From Branchinecta lynchi (taxonomy: Eukaryota; Arthropoda; Branchiopoda; Anostraca; Branchinectidae): a DNA stretch of 64,000 nt. The position numbers and the translations under genes were made by a program. Positions 24,322-36,265 of the stretch are shown here, piece after piece. Under the pieces are notes generated by a model that saw only the letters and a program-made list of their open reading frames with translations, ran no database searches and was not told the DNA's origin. The stretch covers positions 11,408,212 through 11,472,211 of the forward strand of contig JAKZAP010000021.1 of NCBI GenBank assembly GCA_023053575.1, in the 5' to 3' direction. The first letter of the stretch is position 1. Each line of letters begins with the position of its first letter.

Positions 24322-25374
24322 AATAGAGCGACACTTCGAATTATTATGCAACGTGTGGCAACACTGATATCAAGTCCTCCACTAAGTCCGCCGTAACCGT
24401 GATCTTCCGGAGCCGGCCTTCTCCCACTGGCTGAAAACCGCCAAAATGGACGCTGACCGGCTGACGACGCGTTACAATCGCTTCCGATTGCCAGTTGAGG
24501 CAGTGCTTCCACTCCTACCGATTTATCGTGAGATCTCACAATTTTTCCGAAAATCTCACGATGAGAAATAAAATCTCACGATCTACCGATAATCTACCGA
24601 AAAATGGAAATACTACGTTTTTTTGCGGATTACCTACGAGACTTTTACAATTAATTCGGGAACTTGATTTTATTTGTATTTAGTAGCATTAAGAGGAATA
24701 GCAAAGTCACCTTATATCCATCACGACAACCAATGACCGCACTGAGCAAAGTTCCAATAGTTCTCAGTCTGTATCGTTCGTAAATAGCCAAACGACATTT
24801 TCACACCAGTGGAGTTGGTATTTTACCACTATAACAACTAAAAAATGTTGATATATTGCCAACCAGAATGCTTGCTTAGGGCGCGTCACGGAAAAACAAG
24901 GGAATCGAAGTAAACCAAATGCAAACTTTCTGTGTCTGATTTAATGTTTTTCCCAGTGCACTTCATTTTCTCGAACATGGAAAGTTTATTAAACTGCCCC
25001 GGTGATATTAAGAGTTGAAATACTTCGAATTTTTGCGCCAGTTTCATGCGAACAGTACTGTAGACTGTTCTTGATCGTTATTTCAACCTAGGAAAGCTGA
25101 TTCTCCTATTTTTCTGACATCCGTAGGGATCGCACTCGAGAAAATTTTTACCGATTTTTTTCTACCGATCTTTTCTGCGTGTCTACCGAAAATCTCCCGA
25201 TTTTTGGCAACCTTTTCCCGAATTTTGAAAAAGGGAAGTGGAAACACTGAGTTGAGGACCCCCGAGCCACTCCAGTCGGCTCCGGACGATCACGGTTACG
25301 GCAGACTTAGTGGAGGACCCACGTGATACCATTGTTGCCACATGTTGCACAATAATTTGAAGTGTCGCTCTATT
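24322..25374. mobile_element. 1.05-kb element with ~93-bp inverted termini
   Basis: Left arm 24322-24414 (AATAGAGCGACACTTCGAAT ... CCGTAACCGTGATCTTCCGG) and right arm 25277-25374 are inverted copies with a few differences. The interior has repeated TCTCACGAT and CTACCGA motifs near both arms, and no convincing ORF. Long-TIR non-autonomous DNA transposon, superfamily unknown. Confidence 0.82.
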
Positions 25375-26438
25375 GCAGTCAGACATCCAGTTTACGGCAC
25401 TACCTATCTTGCCTCTTCCATAACGTAATTAGGATGAATTTAGGGCCTCTTGTTCGAGCCGGGAGGAGCCAAATTATAAGAAAGAAATTATGGAGCACGT
25501 GTGCCACCTACTCGATACATTCTCAACACGTAGTTTCGAAATTTAATAGATGGCGTGTTTTCAGGCAGCGCGTGTGTCAACTCTAATGGGTTATTATGGA
25601 ACTAAATGGTCGAGGCCGAAGTTCCTTTAATCCAGCAGATGTCAAATGCAGTGTCTTAATTTCATGGCTATTGGGAAAAGCATGACGATAATGATAATAA
25701 TACTTTCTTCGTCCCGAGCCTCTCTTCATTGGGGGGGGGGGGGGGGGAGGGGGCAAACTCGTAAAATTGACCGAATCGGTACCTGATTTTACCGATTTTT
25801 TTTTTCTAAACTCACAGCGAGTTGCTTTCAGGAAGCAACAACAATGTAAAAAGTTGAATAGTATTTATAAAATCAAGTCTAAAGAGAAAATTTGGCTTGT
25901 TTCCACGATTGTCCACTTCTGTTTTTCAGGGATACGCTGTCACTAGCCTTTTACCTTTGGGGACGTCCATTTTGCCAACAGAACTTGAAGGGACGGCGTT
26001 GCTGCAAACCGACAACCTCGCTAACGGCTATACCCAGGACAAATTAAAGTGCCGCAAGCGAGATTTTTTTAATCCGCCTTTTTTCTGGCAACATTCTACT
26101 TTCTAAGCAAATTTTAGTGTGATTCAAGCCCTCCAAAATTCCAAGCCGCAAAGACCAACTAAATGACGCACCTTTCTTCTAAATAGTGAAGACTCCGAAA
26201 TGAGCCACAGGCGAAATTTTGTGCAAACACTGATGATCAAAATGCCTTTTTGCGATCCCAAGACTATCTATCAAACAGCAGAGCTGTCCGGCGAAAAAAG
26301 AAGGGTCATCCAGGGTAAATTAGATTAGAGACAATGTACATTTGTTCTGAATTTATAGCAAACAAAAGTAAGCTAGTTGTCATGTCAATTGTCAAGAGAC
26401 GTGCTTATTCCTGAAGTACTGCAAGGTGGGTAATGGAC

Positions 26439-26822
26439 AGTTGCGTTTTTGCAGATACATGTTATCTGTTACCACGATAACTGGATCTGCAATTAGTAAT
26501 TTTTGCAGCTACCTTTGTATCTGATATACGGTTAATCTGCAAAAACGAGAATTGCCGACATTGCGCTTTTCGAAGTCATCCCAAAAGGAAAATTGATTTT
26601 CAGTCACATCAGTAAGTGCCAAACTTCTTTCCCAACATTTTGACAAAAATTGATGAAAGTGAGATGACCGTGGTATCTATCAATATCAGATACCACGATA
26701 TCTGGCCAGATACCACAATAACTGCGAAAACGCTTTTTGACCGTGGTTTGGATACCACGATAACTGCAAAAACGACTTCAGACCGCAGTATCAGATACCA
26801 TGGTATCTGCAAAAACGCAACT
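26439..26822 (+). mobile_element. Dyad-repeat element, copy 2 (complete)
   Basis: 384 bp with perfect 20-bp inverted termini AGTTGCGTTTTTGCAGATAC. The interior is mostly imperfect dyads of ACCGTGGTATC/GATACCACGGT alternating with CTGCAAAAACG. No coding sequence. Confidence 0.85.
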
Positions 26823-26945
26823 AATGTCAACCAGCTGAAGCTACCGTTACCACCAGCTGAAGCTACTGTTAAATAGTAAAGAACAAGAGCTAAAAAAAAA
26901 TGCGACTTAAATACCGAACTCGGTAGCTGGGGTGAACCAAATAAT

Positions 26946-28290
26946 GAATTCAAATTCAAATTCGTTTATTTCCATTATATTTTTTCACAAAATAGTGGTG
27001 GATCGTCATACATGGTTGACATAGTCATAAATAATCACATATATGTTACAATTTTAAAATTTTAAAGCACAATTCAATGACAAACATATTATAAAATGCA
27101 TAATTCCGATCCGTTAAAATAACTTCACAAAATAGGGAACAAATGACTTGAGATACCGCTCCGTAGATTTTACGTGCGGTGTCTTGAGTTGTATCTTTGG
27201 TGCGTCTGTGCTACGGGTTGCCTTAATTTGCAGATTTGTAGTCACACGTGGTAAAATGGACCGGTGCACATCCGAGGGCCAGACATTTTTTGCCAAATTT
27301 CAATAGGAGCCCATGTCTCCTATCAGAGAGGGTTTGCAGACGCAATGTCTTTAGGCTGTTTTCATAGGACTCGTATTTCTGTCCAAGAATGATACAGCAA
27401 GCTCTCTTCTGAATCCCTTCCAACTTCTCGCTTTGCTGAACTGTGAGTCCAGCGTGCCATACGGAACAGGCGTACTCCGTCACAGGTCGGACGCAAGTTT
27501 TATAGCATGTGACAAGATCACCTGTAGAGAGACCAGATCTGTTGATGCTTGCAAAGGATTTGAGCAGAAATGGCCCTTTTTTTACGAGATTTTAACATGG
27601 TCTTCCCATTTTAGGTTGCTTTTAATAGTGATGCCCAGAATTTTCGCAGAGCTGGCCACAAGGAATTGTGTCTCGTCTTCGAGGGGAGGAGTTTGTTTTG
27701 TGAAGTTAATTCTTAGGGCGACGCTTTTTTCTTCACTTATGCCTAGCTTCATCTGGTCACAGTCATAGGCCAGCTGCTTGGTTACCTCTTCCAGTGAGTT
27801 TCCCAGATCGTTCAGTTTGGCGAACGTGCCTGGCACCACTAGCGTCAGGTCGTCTGCAAACTTAGCTCTGTCAATAAAGTTCACCATAAGCTTATTGACA
27901 GCAATTGTGAGGCCAGTGGACCTAAGCGACTACCTTGGGGTGCTCCGCATGATATCGACAGGAGTTCAGACATATTATTTTTACTCAACTGCACGCATTG
28001 CTGACGACCGTAAGAAAGCTCGCAAGCATTCGAACGATGAATTTTCTGGCTCCCATTGTTGTCGCTTCACTGATGACAATTTGGTGGTCAAGGTAGTCGA
28101 ATGCCTTTATCAGATCAGCGATTAGTACGTCAACAAAGTGGCCCGGTTCTTCGAGATGTAGAAGTATTTCGTCCAACACACGGACCAGGTAGTGTACCGT
28201 GCTGTGTCCAGGTCGAAACCCGAACTGACGAGCATCGGTGTTGTCTTCAATATCGCTGTAGAGCCATTCGAAAAGAAAGCCTTCGAATAC
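26946..28290 (-). mobile_element. Degenerate LINE fragment with reverse transcriptase and 3' tail
   Basis: Reading right to left on the minus strand: RT block QFGFRPGHSTVHYLVR (28215 region), then FVDVLIADLIKAFDYLDH, then the catalytic FADD block (KFADDLTLVVPGT, about 27865). After it come the thumb (GLTVQQSEKLEGIQKRA, about 27420) and the C-terminus ERYLKSFVPYFVKLF. The AT-rich 3' end stops near 26946 in a short GAATTT-type microsatellite. Frameshifts split it into at least three frames, so it is dead. The RPGHST and FADD motifs place it in the CR1/L2/jockey-like non-LTR group, 5' truncated near 28290. Confidence 0.9.
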
Positions 28291-28774
28291 TATTCGTATT
28301 ACCGAAAAACTAACTAAAAAAACAAGAAAGTATCTGGAACGGAATAACAACCGAATTTCGTAATGGAATAAAACTCTTGTCAGTACCACCTAAATCAACT
28401 AAACGTGGCAAGCCTGGTAATAGAAACGGACTAAAGAAAAATCTGGTGTTTTTGCCGAACTCGATAACGAATCGGAACCGAATCAATCTGACTAATCACC
28501 GAATTATGAAATGAACTAATCGAATACGACAGAACAGATTCGGACTTAAGAAAATTCCGGTGAATTACCGAATTCGGTAATTCATTAAGACCAAATAAAC
28601 ATGTTAAATCACAGAATTTACGAAGGGACGGACCGAATATGGTGAAATCGATACTGACTGAACAAAAGTTGGATGAATTGCTGATAAAGAATGGGAACCA
28701 AATAAACACGTTAAATCACCATATTTGAAAATGCGGGGATACAAGATTTTAAAATATACATATACACCTATGAA

Positions 28775-28937
28775 TCCCAGTTATGAACTTGACCTGTACT
28801 TTGACCCACCAAGTTTAGACAAAATACCTCAACCCCTTCGAGGGTTATCGTAACAACCACCAAATAAAAGATTGACGGACGGAAAAACTTTACGAAGTCA
28901 TAGGTATTCCGTCACCGACTATTCGGTATCCCAAAAA
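28775..28937 (+). repeat. Modular GGGATCCC repeat, tail only
   Basis: Diverged tail module: ATGAACTTGACCTGTACTTT, GACGGACGGA, AAGTCATAGGTATTCC, ending GGTATCCCAAAAA. Truncated at its left. Confidence 0.65.
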
Positions 28938-28954
28938 TGACTCAAAAAGGAAAA

Positions 28955-29125
28955 CTCAGCTAGGATATTCTTCAGCGATATTTCAGCCTTCTCCAATGGA
29001 AGAAAAGAAACAAATCATTTGCAGCTTCATTTTATCCAGCTGCAGTCTAAAGAGGACTCTTGCCAAAAAGGCCCGAGATATCGCTGAAGAATATCCAAGC
29101 TGATTTTTCCGAGTAAAAATAAATA
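28955..29125. repeat. TTGGCAAGGGTCC-family foldback, diverged
   Basis: Arms CTAGGATATTCTTCAGCGATATTTC and their complement around GATATCGCTGAAGAATATCC, with the GGACTCTTGCCAAAAAGGCC core on one side. Confidence 0.65.
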
Positions 29126-29665
29126 AATAAATGGTTTCCAATCAGCTCGGGATGAAGGAGTGTCATCTCAGCTCTCCAGTACGGAACTGATGATGATGGA
29201 GAAAATCTGATTACAGCGCCTGTCGTCACGTCGCTCCACCAAATCCCACTCCTCTCGTGTTGGATTTCGTTAAATCAGCACTTCGGCGCGCCTCGCAGCT
29301 CTTAAAAGCGAAACTAGATTCTCTTTACTGTTCACATTCTGGCAACAGAACAATATTTGCGCTTTGCGCATGTTTAGTGTGCAACAAGGTGCGGAAGAAA
29401 ATAGTCATAATGGCAGGTATGTCTCCTTCAGAACATCTTTTCTTCAGTCTTGATAACAGCAATGGAGAAGGATAGCGCTATGCCGTATCTTGTCGTCAAG
29501 GAAGACGCTGCAGCGGCAGTTGGTACGTCTTCGGTCTATGTTAGGTCTCTGAGTCATGTTTTACGAATGGTCTATTGTCTGCATGAATATTAATTCAATT
29601 ACGTCGGTTTTCCAGTTTCGGACAGAATTTTCACTATTATCTCAAGAGCCACCATTTGGTCGTTT

Positions 29666-30105
29666 AGTTAAAGTTTAACTGAAAAGCCAACTTATTTCTG
29701 TATCAACTGACTACACAGCATGATTTTGATTGTTATAAGGTTTATTTTTTGTTTTTCACTATTTGCTCTAGTATGACGTTCAGAATATCTACGGCCGTCC
29801 TCACAAACGCAAAATTCTATTATGACGCGGAAAATTTGAATCTCGATACAAACGCGGCTTTTCAAGGCTCAGCAATCAGGAGGAAAGTGACTCACTTACT
29901 TATTTTTCGTAAACTGTTTTCGTCAAGCGTACAACACAGACACAAGCACACAGATATATCACAAATCACATGGAAATTCCACTATTTGAACATCGATTAT
30001 CTGTGAAAAGAACGAAGTAACGCATTTTTATCAGGTCTTCAAGCCTATTTAAGCGAGCAAGTCATGGGTACCTAGACTTTCTGTCATATCCCTTTTCGGT
30101 TAAGC
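29666..30105 (-). mobile_element. CTTAAAGTTTAACTG-family MITE
   Basis: Uninterrupted inverse copy: AGTTAAAGTTTAACTGAAAAG at the left, CCTTTTCGGTTAAGC at the right, 440 bp. Confidence 0.82.
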
Positions 30106-30560
30106 TATTTTACCGATATATGACCAAGTCCGAAACGAGGTCTGAAACACGACATTGAACCTCATAAAAGAGCAGAAATGTCACCACAGCTATCACCAAC
30201 AAACGCTGTTGATTGGTTGCGACGTAAGCACATACATTCGAGCAGCGGTTATTTCTGTTGAAACTTTTATTCTATATATTCTTCTGTATTATTTTATTCT
30301 ATATAACTTTTACTAAGGATTTCTCCGGTAGAATTCGCTCCATAGTTGACTGTATGAATTCGTCTCTATGATGTTTTTGTAGAGTATTTTGAAAATTTAT
30401 AACTTTCGAAAAATAGTGGGTTATTTCCAACAGAGCTGGTAAATACCGTGCACCCCAAGGACAATTGCTAGTAATGACCTAGGTCGAGACTTTGTTTACA
30501 AGCTTTGTTTACAAAATCAGATCAGTTCGACATGTTTTTTTTAGCTTCAATCTATTTTTG

Positions 30561-31837
30561 GGATCCTAAAATTTAAGTGGAGGGATACCTATGACTTCGT
30601 AAAAGCTGTCCGTTTGTCAGCACGATAACCCTCGAAGGGGTAGAGATATTTCCTTCAAACTTGGTACGAGGATCCACTGGGTCAAAGTACAGGTCAAGTT
30701 CGTAGATGAGCCCTGTAGCTCAATATTTAGGGGTGGGGGAGGAGACGAAACAAAAGTTTAAAAAATCCAACGAGATAGTCGATCTAGGTGTGAGAGACAT
30801 GCTGAATCCGTATATGACAATCGTTTTTTACCCGGACAAGTAGTTCACCTAGAATCCGGCCAACATCGGAAATTTGTTTGAAAGTAAAAGTTTTACTTGA
30901 AGTTGATTCAATGTTCGTCAAAAGAGTAAGAAGACTTGCCGAATCTATATACGACAATCATTTTTCCCGGAAATGTAAATCGCCGGAATCCGGCCGAAAC
31001 CGGAAAATCTGTTGTACCGCAAGTAAAAGTTTTATCTGAAGTTGAAAGGAGTTGGTGTAGTGGTAGTGAGACAAGCTGAATCCGTATAATAATAACGCTT
31101 GTTTATTGAGCCAAAAGGCCATACAAGATTTTATACACTTTTCACTATACAGATAAACAATTACACCTCTCGAATACTATTCTACGTAATCTAAGCTAAA
31201 CTTTCATTCCTGAGACTGAATCCTTTAGCCACATATCTAAAAACTTCTACGATACATTTGGGGTTTGTAGATTTCAGGATACGGGGAAGCGAAACCACCC
31301 CACCCCCAACAAATGTTACTCTAAAATGCGAAAGCTCTTGGCACTTAAGAGGAAGTAGTTCAAATACTCCTCCTACAACTTGCAAAGAGGGCAAATGTAA
31401 GTCTCTCCCGTGCCAGCTTTCCTCCTACTGAAAACTTTATTTTTACTAAGGATCGGTAGACTGTTAGATCGGAGCTGGAACCAAGTTTTTAATTTGAAAA
31501 TTATTTTCTCGCCGGACAAATTCTTCACCCGGATCCGGTGAAAACTTGTTGAAAGACAAGTAGTTTAGTCGGAATCCGGCCAAGACCGGATATTTGGCAG
31601 AAGTAAGGCAGGAAGTTTCTATCAGTTTCATCAAAGTAGATATGACGCATAGGGATAAACACAAGTGCTGAATCCATAAGTGAACTTGGTTTTCTTAGAT
31701 AAATAGCCACTGGCATAAATCTATTTCTAAATTTTAATAGTAAAAAATGTTCAAGGATGTTCAAACCGGATAACTTCAAGACACTGTCTGTATCAAATAT
31801 AACATTTTTGGGATCCCCTCAAAACCTTTGGTCTTGT
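30561..31837 (-). repeat. Modular GGGATCCC repeat copy
   Basis: Reverse orientation: tail module with ACTTCGTAAAAGCTGTCCG at the left, CTTTGGTCTTGTT head at the right. It holds several core units and is interrupted by a probable LINE tail at 31088-31443. Confidence 0.8.
31088..31443 (-). mobile_element. Probable LINE 3' end inserted in a modular repeat
   Basis: Interrupts the modular repeat copy at 30561-31837. The minus-strand end is CTCAATAAACAAGCGTTATT, an AATAAA-bearing tail with an ATT repeat. The body holds no recognisable motif, so assignment rests on the tail and the clean interruption of its host. Confidence 0.5.
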
Positions 31838-31969
31838 TTTGCTTGCTCTGTCAGCTGACTACTGTCATTCTCCTATCGGACAAGACCCGATGAAAGATGA
31901 CTTGATCGAGAAGTAACCCTCGGTCCTGTCCAGCTAGATTTATTTAAAGCGTTTTAAATAGAACGCAGC

Positions 31970-31977
31970 TATAAAAG
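31970..31977 (+). promoter_or_regulatory. TATA box upstream of the candidate gene at 32128
   Basis: TATAAAAG lies 151 bp before the candidate start codon, with a possible initiator around 32000 (CATCAATTCC). It is a good match to the metazoan core promoter consensus, but in AT-rich DNA such octamers occur by chance. It supports the candidate gene only together with the strong start context and the exon phases. Confidence 0.35.
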
Positions 31978-32127
31978 CTTGCGCTATAGCGGAAGCATCC
32001 TCGTTTTCATCAATTCCGTACAGAACAGCAAAAGTTTATACAATTTCACAGCTGTATTTTGGCAGACGGGAATCTTTTTCGTTCGCGGCATTAGCCAAAA
32101 TTTCAGAATTTTAAACTGTTAACAGCC

Positions 32128-32221
32128 ATGGAATCGAGCCAGATTCTCCACAAAACACTGTCGGCGCCAGGATCCCTAATTGATGACGAACCAAACCGTG
32201 ATTGCTTTCCGGAGAGATTAA
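32128..32221 (+). CDS. Candidate first exon of a type II membrane protein (unrecognised)
   Basis: ATG at 32128 has a strong context (GCCATGG) and follows a TATAAAAG box at 31970-31977. The frame reads MESSQILHKTLSAPGSL, then IDDEPNRDCFPERL. A possible donor A|GTAATG after 32221 leaves a one-base overhang, exactly what the exon at 33449 needs. If unspliced, the frame runs to a stop at 32293-32295 (55 codons) with AATAAA at 32352, so a tiny single-exon gene is the alternative. No homology recognised. The TATA box, start context and phase fit are seen; the linkage is inference. Confidence 0.4.
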
Positions 32222-32385
32222 GTAATGCACTTAGACTAGTTTACAGAGCATCATTCGCCCTCCTTAAAGGGCTGCTACGCAGTCCTGAACCTTAAATCCA
32301 GAACATGGGCACACGACTCCCAACATCCAGTTCCCTACGTTCTTGACAAGAGAAATAAAGCTAAAATAATTTGCGATTTTTAGCC

Positions 32386-33030
32386 CATGACATATCCTCT
32401 GTCCAGTTAATGAATTTCACTGGAATCCAATCACCGTCCAAGTTACGCATGACTCAATATTCCGGCTTCCCATTCCTCCACCCCTCCACGATGATCATAT
32501 TGAGTAAATTTTTATTTCAAAGTCAGTTTGAAGGGTCCACGATAAGCCTGCCAAGTTGCGTCGTGAAAAATGCCCAAAACTGCTATCACCGGAATTCCAT
32601 AAAACCCCCCTCCCCCCCCCCAAAGTGTCCGGATCCAATCTAATTATGCAAACGACTCACTAGAGCAGATGGTTGTTCTTCCCAGCAAGTTTCACTACGA
32701 TCCCTCCATTCTAACCGTTTCTCGAGGTTTCCAGTCCCCCCCAACTCCCCCACAGCTGTCGAATACAGGCCGGACGTAAATGGGACATCAGAGATCTGTC
32801 ATCTATTCAGTTATTAAGTTTCATTCCAATTCGATCACCCGTTCGAAACTTACGTACTACTCAATTTCCCCGATTCCCCCTCCCTCCCCCCCCCCCGATG
32901 GTCGGATCGGGGAACTGATTAGTTTCAAGTTAGTTTGGTCGGGTCACTGATAAGCCTGGCAAGTTTCATCGAGCTAGCACCTCTGAAAGTACCCTAACTC
33001 GCAATCGTGGGACAGACCGCCAGACAGAAC
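32386..33030 (+). repeat. Diverged ~200-300-bp repeats with C-runs
   Basis: Similar stretches recur: TTCACTGGAATCCAATCACC / TTCATTCCAATTCGATCACC, AGCCTGCCAAGTTGCGTCG / AGCCTGGCAAGTTTCATCG, and C-rich segments. Non-coding, between the first two candidate exons of the membrane-protein gene. Confidence 0.6.
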
Positions 33031-33185
33031 GACGGAATTGCGCGGTATCTAGCATTTGAGCCAGAGGCTGCAAATGCCATAAAAACCGTGCCCTTACCTT
33101 GCGCAAAAACGCGCTATCGGTTTTGCAGGGGAGAAAATGGCAACATAAATAACTTTCGATATGATCAGAAACGGGCAAGCGCAAG

Positions 33186-33358
33186 GCCGTATCCAGGGGG
33201 GGGGGGTTGACCCCCCCCGAAACGCAAAAAATAACGATTTGTATAGGCTTTTCCCTCTGATCTATGTGTTTTTTGTACTTTTTTGTCCGACCAGCAGGCA
33301 AAATCCCTCCCCGAAAGGCAACCCCCCCCCCCCGAAATAAATTCCTGGAGACGGGCCT
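33186..33358 (+). mobile_element. Short hAT-type MITE
   Basis: 173 bp with inverted termini GCCGTATCCAGGGGG and CCTGGAGACGGGCCT, flanked by GCGCAAG (33179-33185 and 33359-33365). Same terminal sequence as 7549-7663. It carries G/C runs at both ends. It lies 91 bp before the candidate exon at 33449. Confidence 0.75.
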
Positions 33359-33448
33359 GCGCAAGCGTGACGTATAGAGCGGGGACCAGGCCCATGGCCA
33401 ATGTGAAACTTTTAGCAATAAGCAATAACAATAGCCTTTGAATTTCAG

Positions 33449-33560
33449 ATGCAAAATATTCAACACTTCTGCAAAAGAAGCTGCCTAAGCTAGTTGGCGA
33501 AACCAAAGTGGCCCTCGGAGTTGCCATTTTCGCACTCATTTTGTCAATAGTTCTTTTCAG
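33449..33560 (+). CDS. Candidate exon with single transmembrane segment
   Basis: Between TTTGAATTTCAG and GTAGGG, the open frame reads AKYSTLLQKKLPKLVGETK and then VALGVAIFALILSIVLF. This is a basic stretch followed by an unbroken 17-20 residue hydrophobic segment, the pattern of a signal anchor. It takes one base from upstream and ends on AG, which joins the C opening the exon at 37379 as Ser. The acceptor tract is modest. Repeats crowd it on both sides, but this stretch itself does not recur in the window, which favours a real exon. Function unknown. Confidence 0.5.
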
Positions 33561-33810
33561 GTAGGGATTTAAGTGTATTTAAAAGTCTAGTGAAATATTT
33601 TTGACGTCCGTTTTTGCTCCAGTGAGATGCAAAAATTACAGATATAAATCCACCACACGACAAGAGTGTCGCTTGTGCTTTAACTGGTGTTTTCACCCGC
33701 TTATACCGATGCCTCTACCAATGCATGACATTAACTCTCCGGAAGGTATTTAGCTACTGTCAGGAGAAACGGCAAAAAAATAAGCAAACGCCGATAATTC
33801 AGCGGTGAGA

Positions 33811-34043
33811 ATTTATTCAAACAATGTTTACACGGATACGTCAGCTCTGATTTTTCATCAGCGATATTTCGGCCCTTCTTGGCAAGGGTCCTCGTCAGGC
33901 TGTCAATCTTCTTGTTCAACTTCGGGGAAGGAAACAAACCTGTAACTGGTTACAGGGGACGAGGACCCTTGCCAAGAAGGGCCGAAATATCGCTGATGAA
34001 AAATCAGAGCTGACGTATCCGTGTAAACATTGTTTGAATAAAT
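33811..34043. repeat. Perfect 86-bp inverted repeat (foldback of the TTGGCAAGGGTCC family)
   Basis: Arms 33811-33896 and 33958-34043 are exact reverse complements over 86 bases, separated by a 61-base loop. Each arm reads from ATTTATTCAAACAATG through TTCGGCCCTTCTTGGCAAGG to GTCCTCGTC. A transcript in either direction would fold into an 86-bp duplex. Related half-elements recur at least seven times in the window. Confidence 0.95.
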
Positions 34044-34917
34044 GTTTCAAAGTCAGCTTGGGCTCAAAGAATATTTATAGGTGAGAATTTAGATTCGGCG
34101 CGGCTTCGGGGATTACTTATAGGTTGTTCACACGGGACTGAAATACGCGCGTAAACAGCGGCTGATCTGCTCAGACGACGGATCAACTGTTTGGGGTTGA
34201 CGGGAGAATTAAAAAGAAAAACCTAATTCTGAATGTTCTTTTTGTTTGTAACAAAATATATAAAATTAACACAAACATCTTGTGAGTTTGTCAAAGTCAA
34301 ATATAGTTGATTTGTAGTCTTTAGAGTAGATAAAAGCCACAAATCGAATATTGACAGATTTCAGGCGACTATAACATCAAATACAACTAATAATAAATAT
34401 AAAATACGAGAACAGAATGCAGTCATTTAGTGTTGTTCAGTCACTTTTCAGTGAAGGTTGAATGGAAAAATTATTCAAATTATTGTTTTATCTAAGAAAA
34501 ACATTGAAAAAAATATCAGATATAAACAGAGCATACGCTATTGAAATTAGAAAATTATTCTACCTTTTCTTCGAAATCATTTAGTAATCCTTGTATGCTC
34601 AACGTAAAAATCATGTTATGTTCACATTGCTCTGACAGAATTTGAACTGGATTGACCTAAAACTCGCCGAGCTTGACTAATTCCCCTAATTACAGTCTGT
34701 TTACACTCCCTAGAGTCATCAAAGTTAACACTCCAAATGATTTAGTTTATCCCGATCGGTGACCGCGACGAAAATAAGCGCCTATTTGGAAAATCAGCTT
34801 CTGATTTTTGAAATTTTTTCAACCGCTATTTACGCGCGTAAATCAGCCGCTGGTCGAGACTCGGCCGCTGTTTCAGCCGAGGGGTTGCTCACTCCCAAAA
34901 ACGATGTACACCAAGTG

Positions 34918-35050
34918 GCGCGTGCCGCGGTGCCGAGCCGGTGCCGTGCCGGTGCCGCGGTGCCGTGTCGGTGCCGTGCCGGTGCCGTGTCGGTGCCGCG
35001 GTGCCGTGCCGGTGTCGAGCCGGTGCCGTGCCGGTGCCAAGCCGGTGCCG
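34918..35050 (+). repeat. GGTGCCG-type GC-rich minisatellite
   Basis: Irregular tandem of GGTGCCGTGCC, GGTGCCGCGGTGCC and GGTGCCGAGCC units, far above local GC content. It recurs at 37073-37175 in the same strand orientation, both just inside the TIRs of the inner element. Confidence 0.85.
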
Positions 35051-35451
35051 AGGTTTTTTTTACTTCAAATTACAGTATTGTGATAAAGCACGATTTCTGA
35101 TGTACATGTAAACAAACTTCATCAGATATTGGCCGAGAATGAAGTCAGCAATGTGTGTTGAATACAAGAGCTAGCAGCTCATATGGTACTTGCAAGGCTG
35201 GGTCAGAGGATGAAATTTAGGAATTTGTAAATTCTTGGGTTTCTTGTGTTTAATTATAAGCCATACCCTTGAAATAAGAATGATTGTGGGCCCTTGGAAA
35301 TCAAGAGAATGATCTGGTGAAAAGTATTTTATTTTTGCACTTTAAGGGCACTAGAAATTCATGTGAAAGCAAAACCCTTTAGGCAAAAGTGACTGTGGGC
35401 TCATGGGGATCACGTAGTTGTATATTTTGCTCAAACTAATGCAACCTATAA

Positions 35452-35825
35452 TACTAATGCAACCTACTTCCGTAATCATTACATATATTTCTAAACCCGG
35501 AGACCCACGTTTCGTGCGGTACATTCTAACCCCTCTAACAAAACCTCGCTGATTTTCTCACTTGCCGTGTTTTGCTACCTTCGATGTGTATCACGCTGTC
35601 GACGGTTCGAGACGGTTGCGCGACGGTTGTCTGCGAGAATTTTTTCCATCAGGAAAATCGGTTATGCAAATTCTTTCCCTGTTTCGCTAGAAGTCAACGG
35701 GTCTCGGAAAAGGCTTAAAACAGCCAAAACAGTTAGTTATTTATTGAAAGCACAGCATAGTTAAAGTATTCAAATACTTAAAAATACTGTAAGTTGAAGA
35801 GTGATTAGTGCGAGGGGTCCTTTAA
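35452..35825 (+). mobile_element. TTAAAGGACC-family MITE
   Basis: Family core CACTTGCCGTGTTTTGCTAC, CTTCGATGTGTATCACGCTG, ending GGGGTCCTTTAA. Left terminus diverged. Confidence 0.75.
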
Positions 35826-36265
35826 GGGAGCTGGAAATTCATTTTGAAGCAAAACCCTTGTTTCACAAATAATCATGGGCTCATGGGGATCATGAAAATA
35901 TATGTTTTGCTCCAAAGTATTTTCTGTACTTTGTGGTTATGATGAGTACTTTAAGGAATGTGGTTGGCTCTATAAAAGAATTTATGAACCAATCTTTTCC
36001 TTCCTTGCCTACCTACTTAGGCTAACTGGTACATATATTTAGCCACAGCAAGTGCATGAAAATGGCAAAGTTCGAAGCACGAACGTTCAAATAAGCATAC
36101 CTCTATTGCACTCCCAGAGTGTCTGATGGGGAAATTGACTTTTTCCAAGTTAAATATGCCTGCCAAGTATCATTCTTAGCACACTCTACAAATGTAAAAA
36201 AAAGATTGGTCGCCACTGAATTGCCTTCACCAGAAGCAAAATATACTGAAGCTGACTCAAGTTTT

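Noticed and set aside
34759..35100. Cys/Arg/Pro-rich ORFs over the GGTGCC array
   Set aside because: Low-complexity frames forced by a GC-rich minisatellite; open on several frames and both strands.
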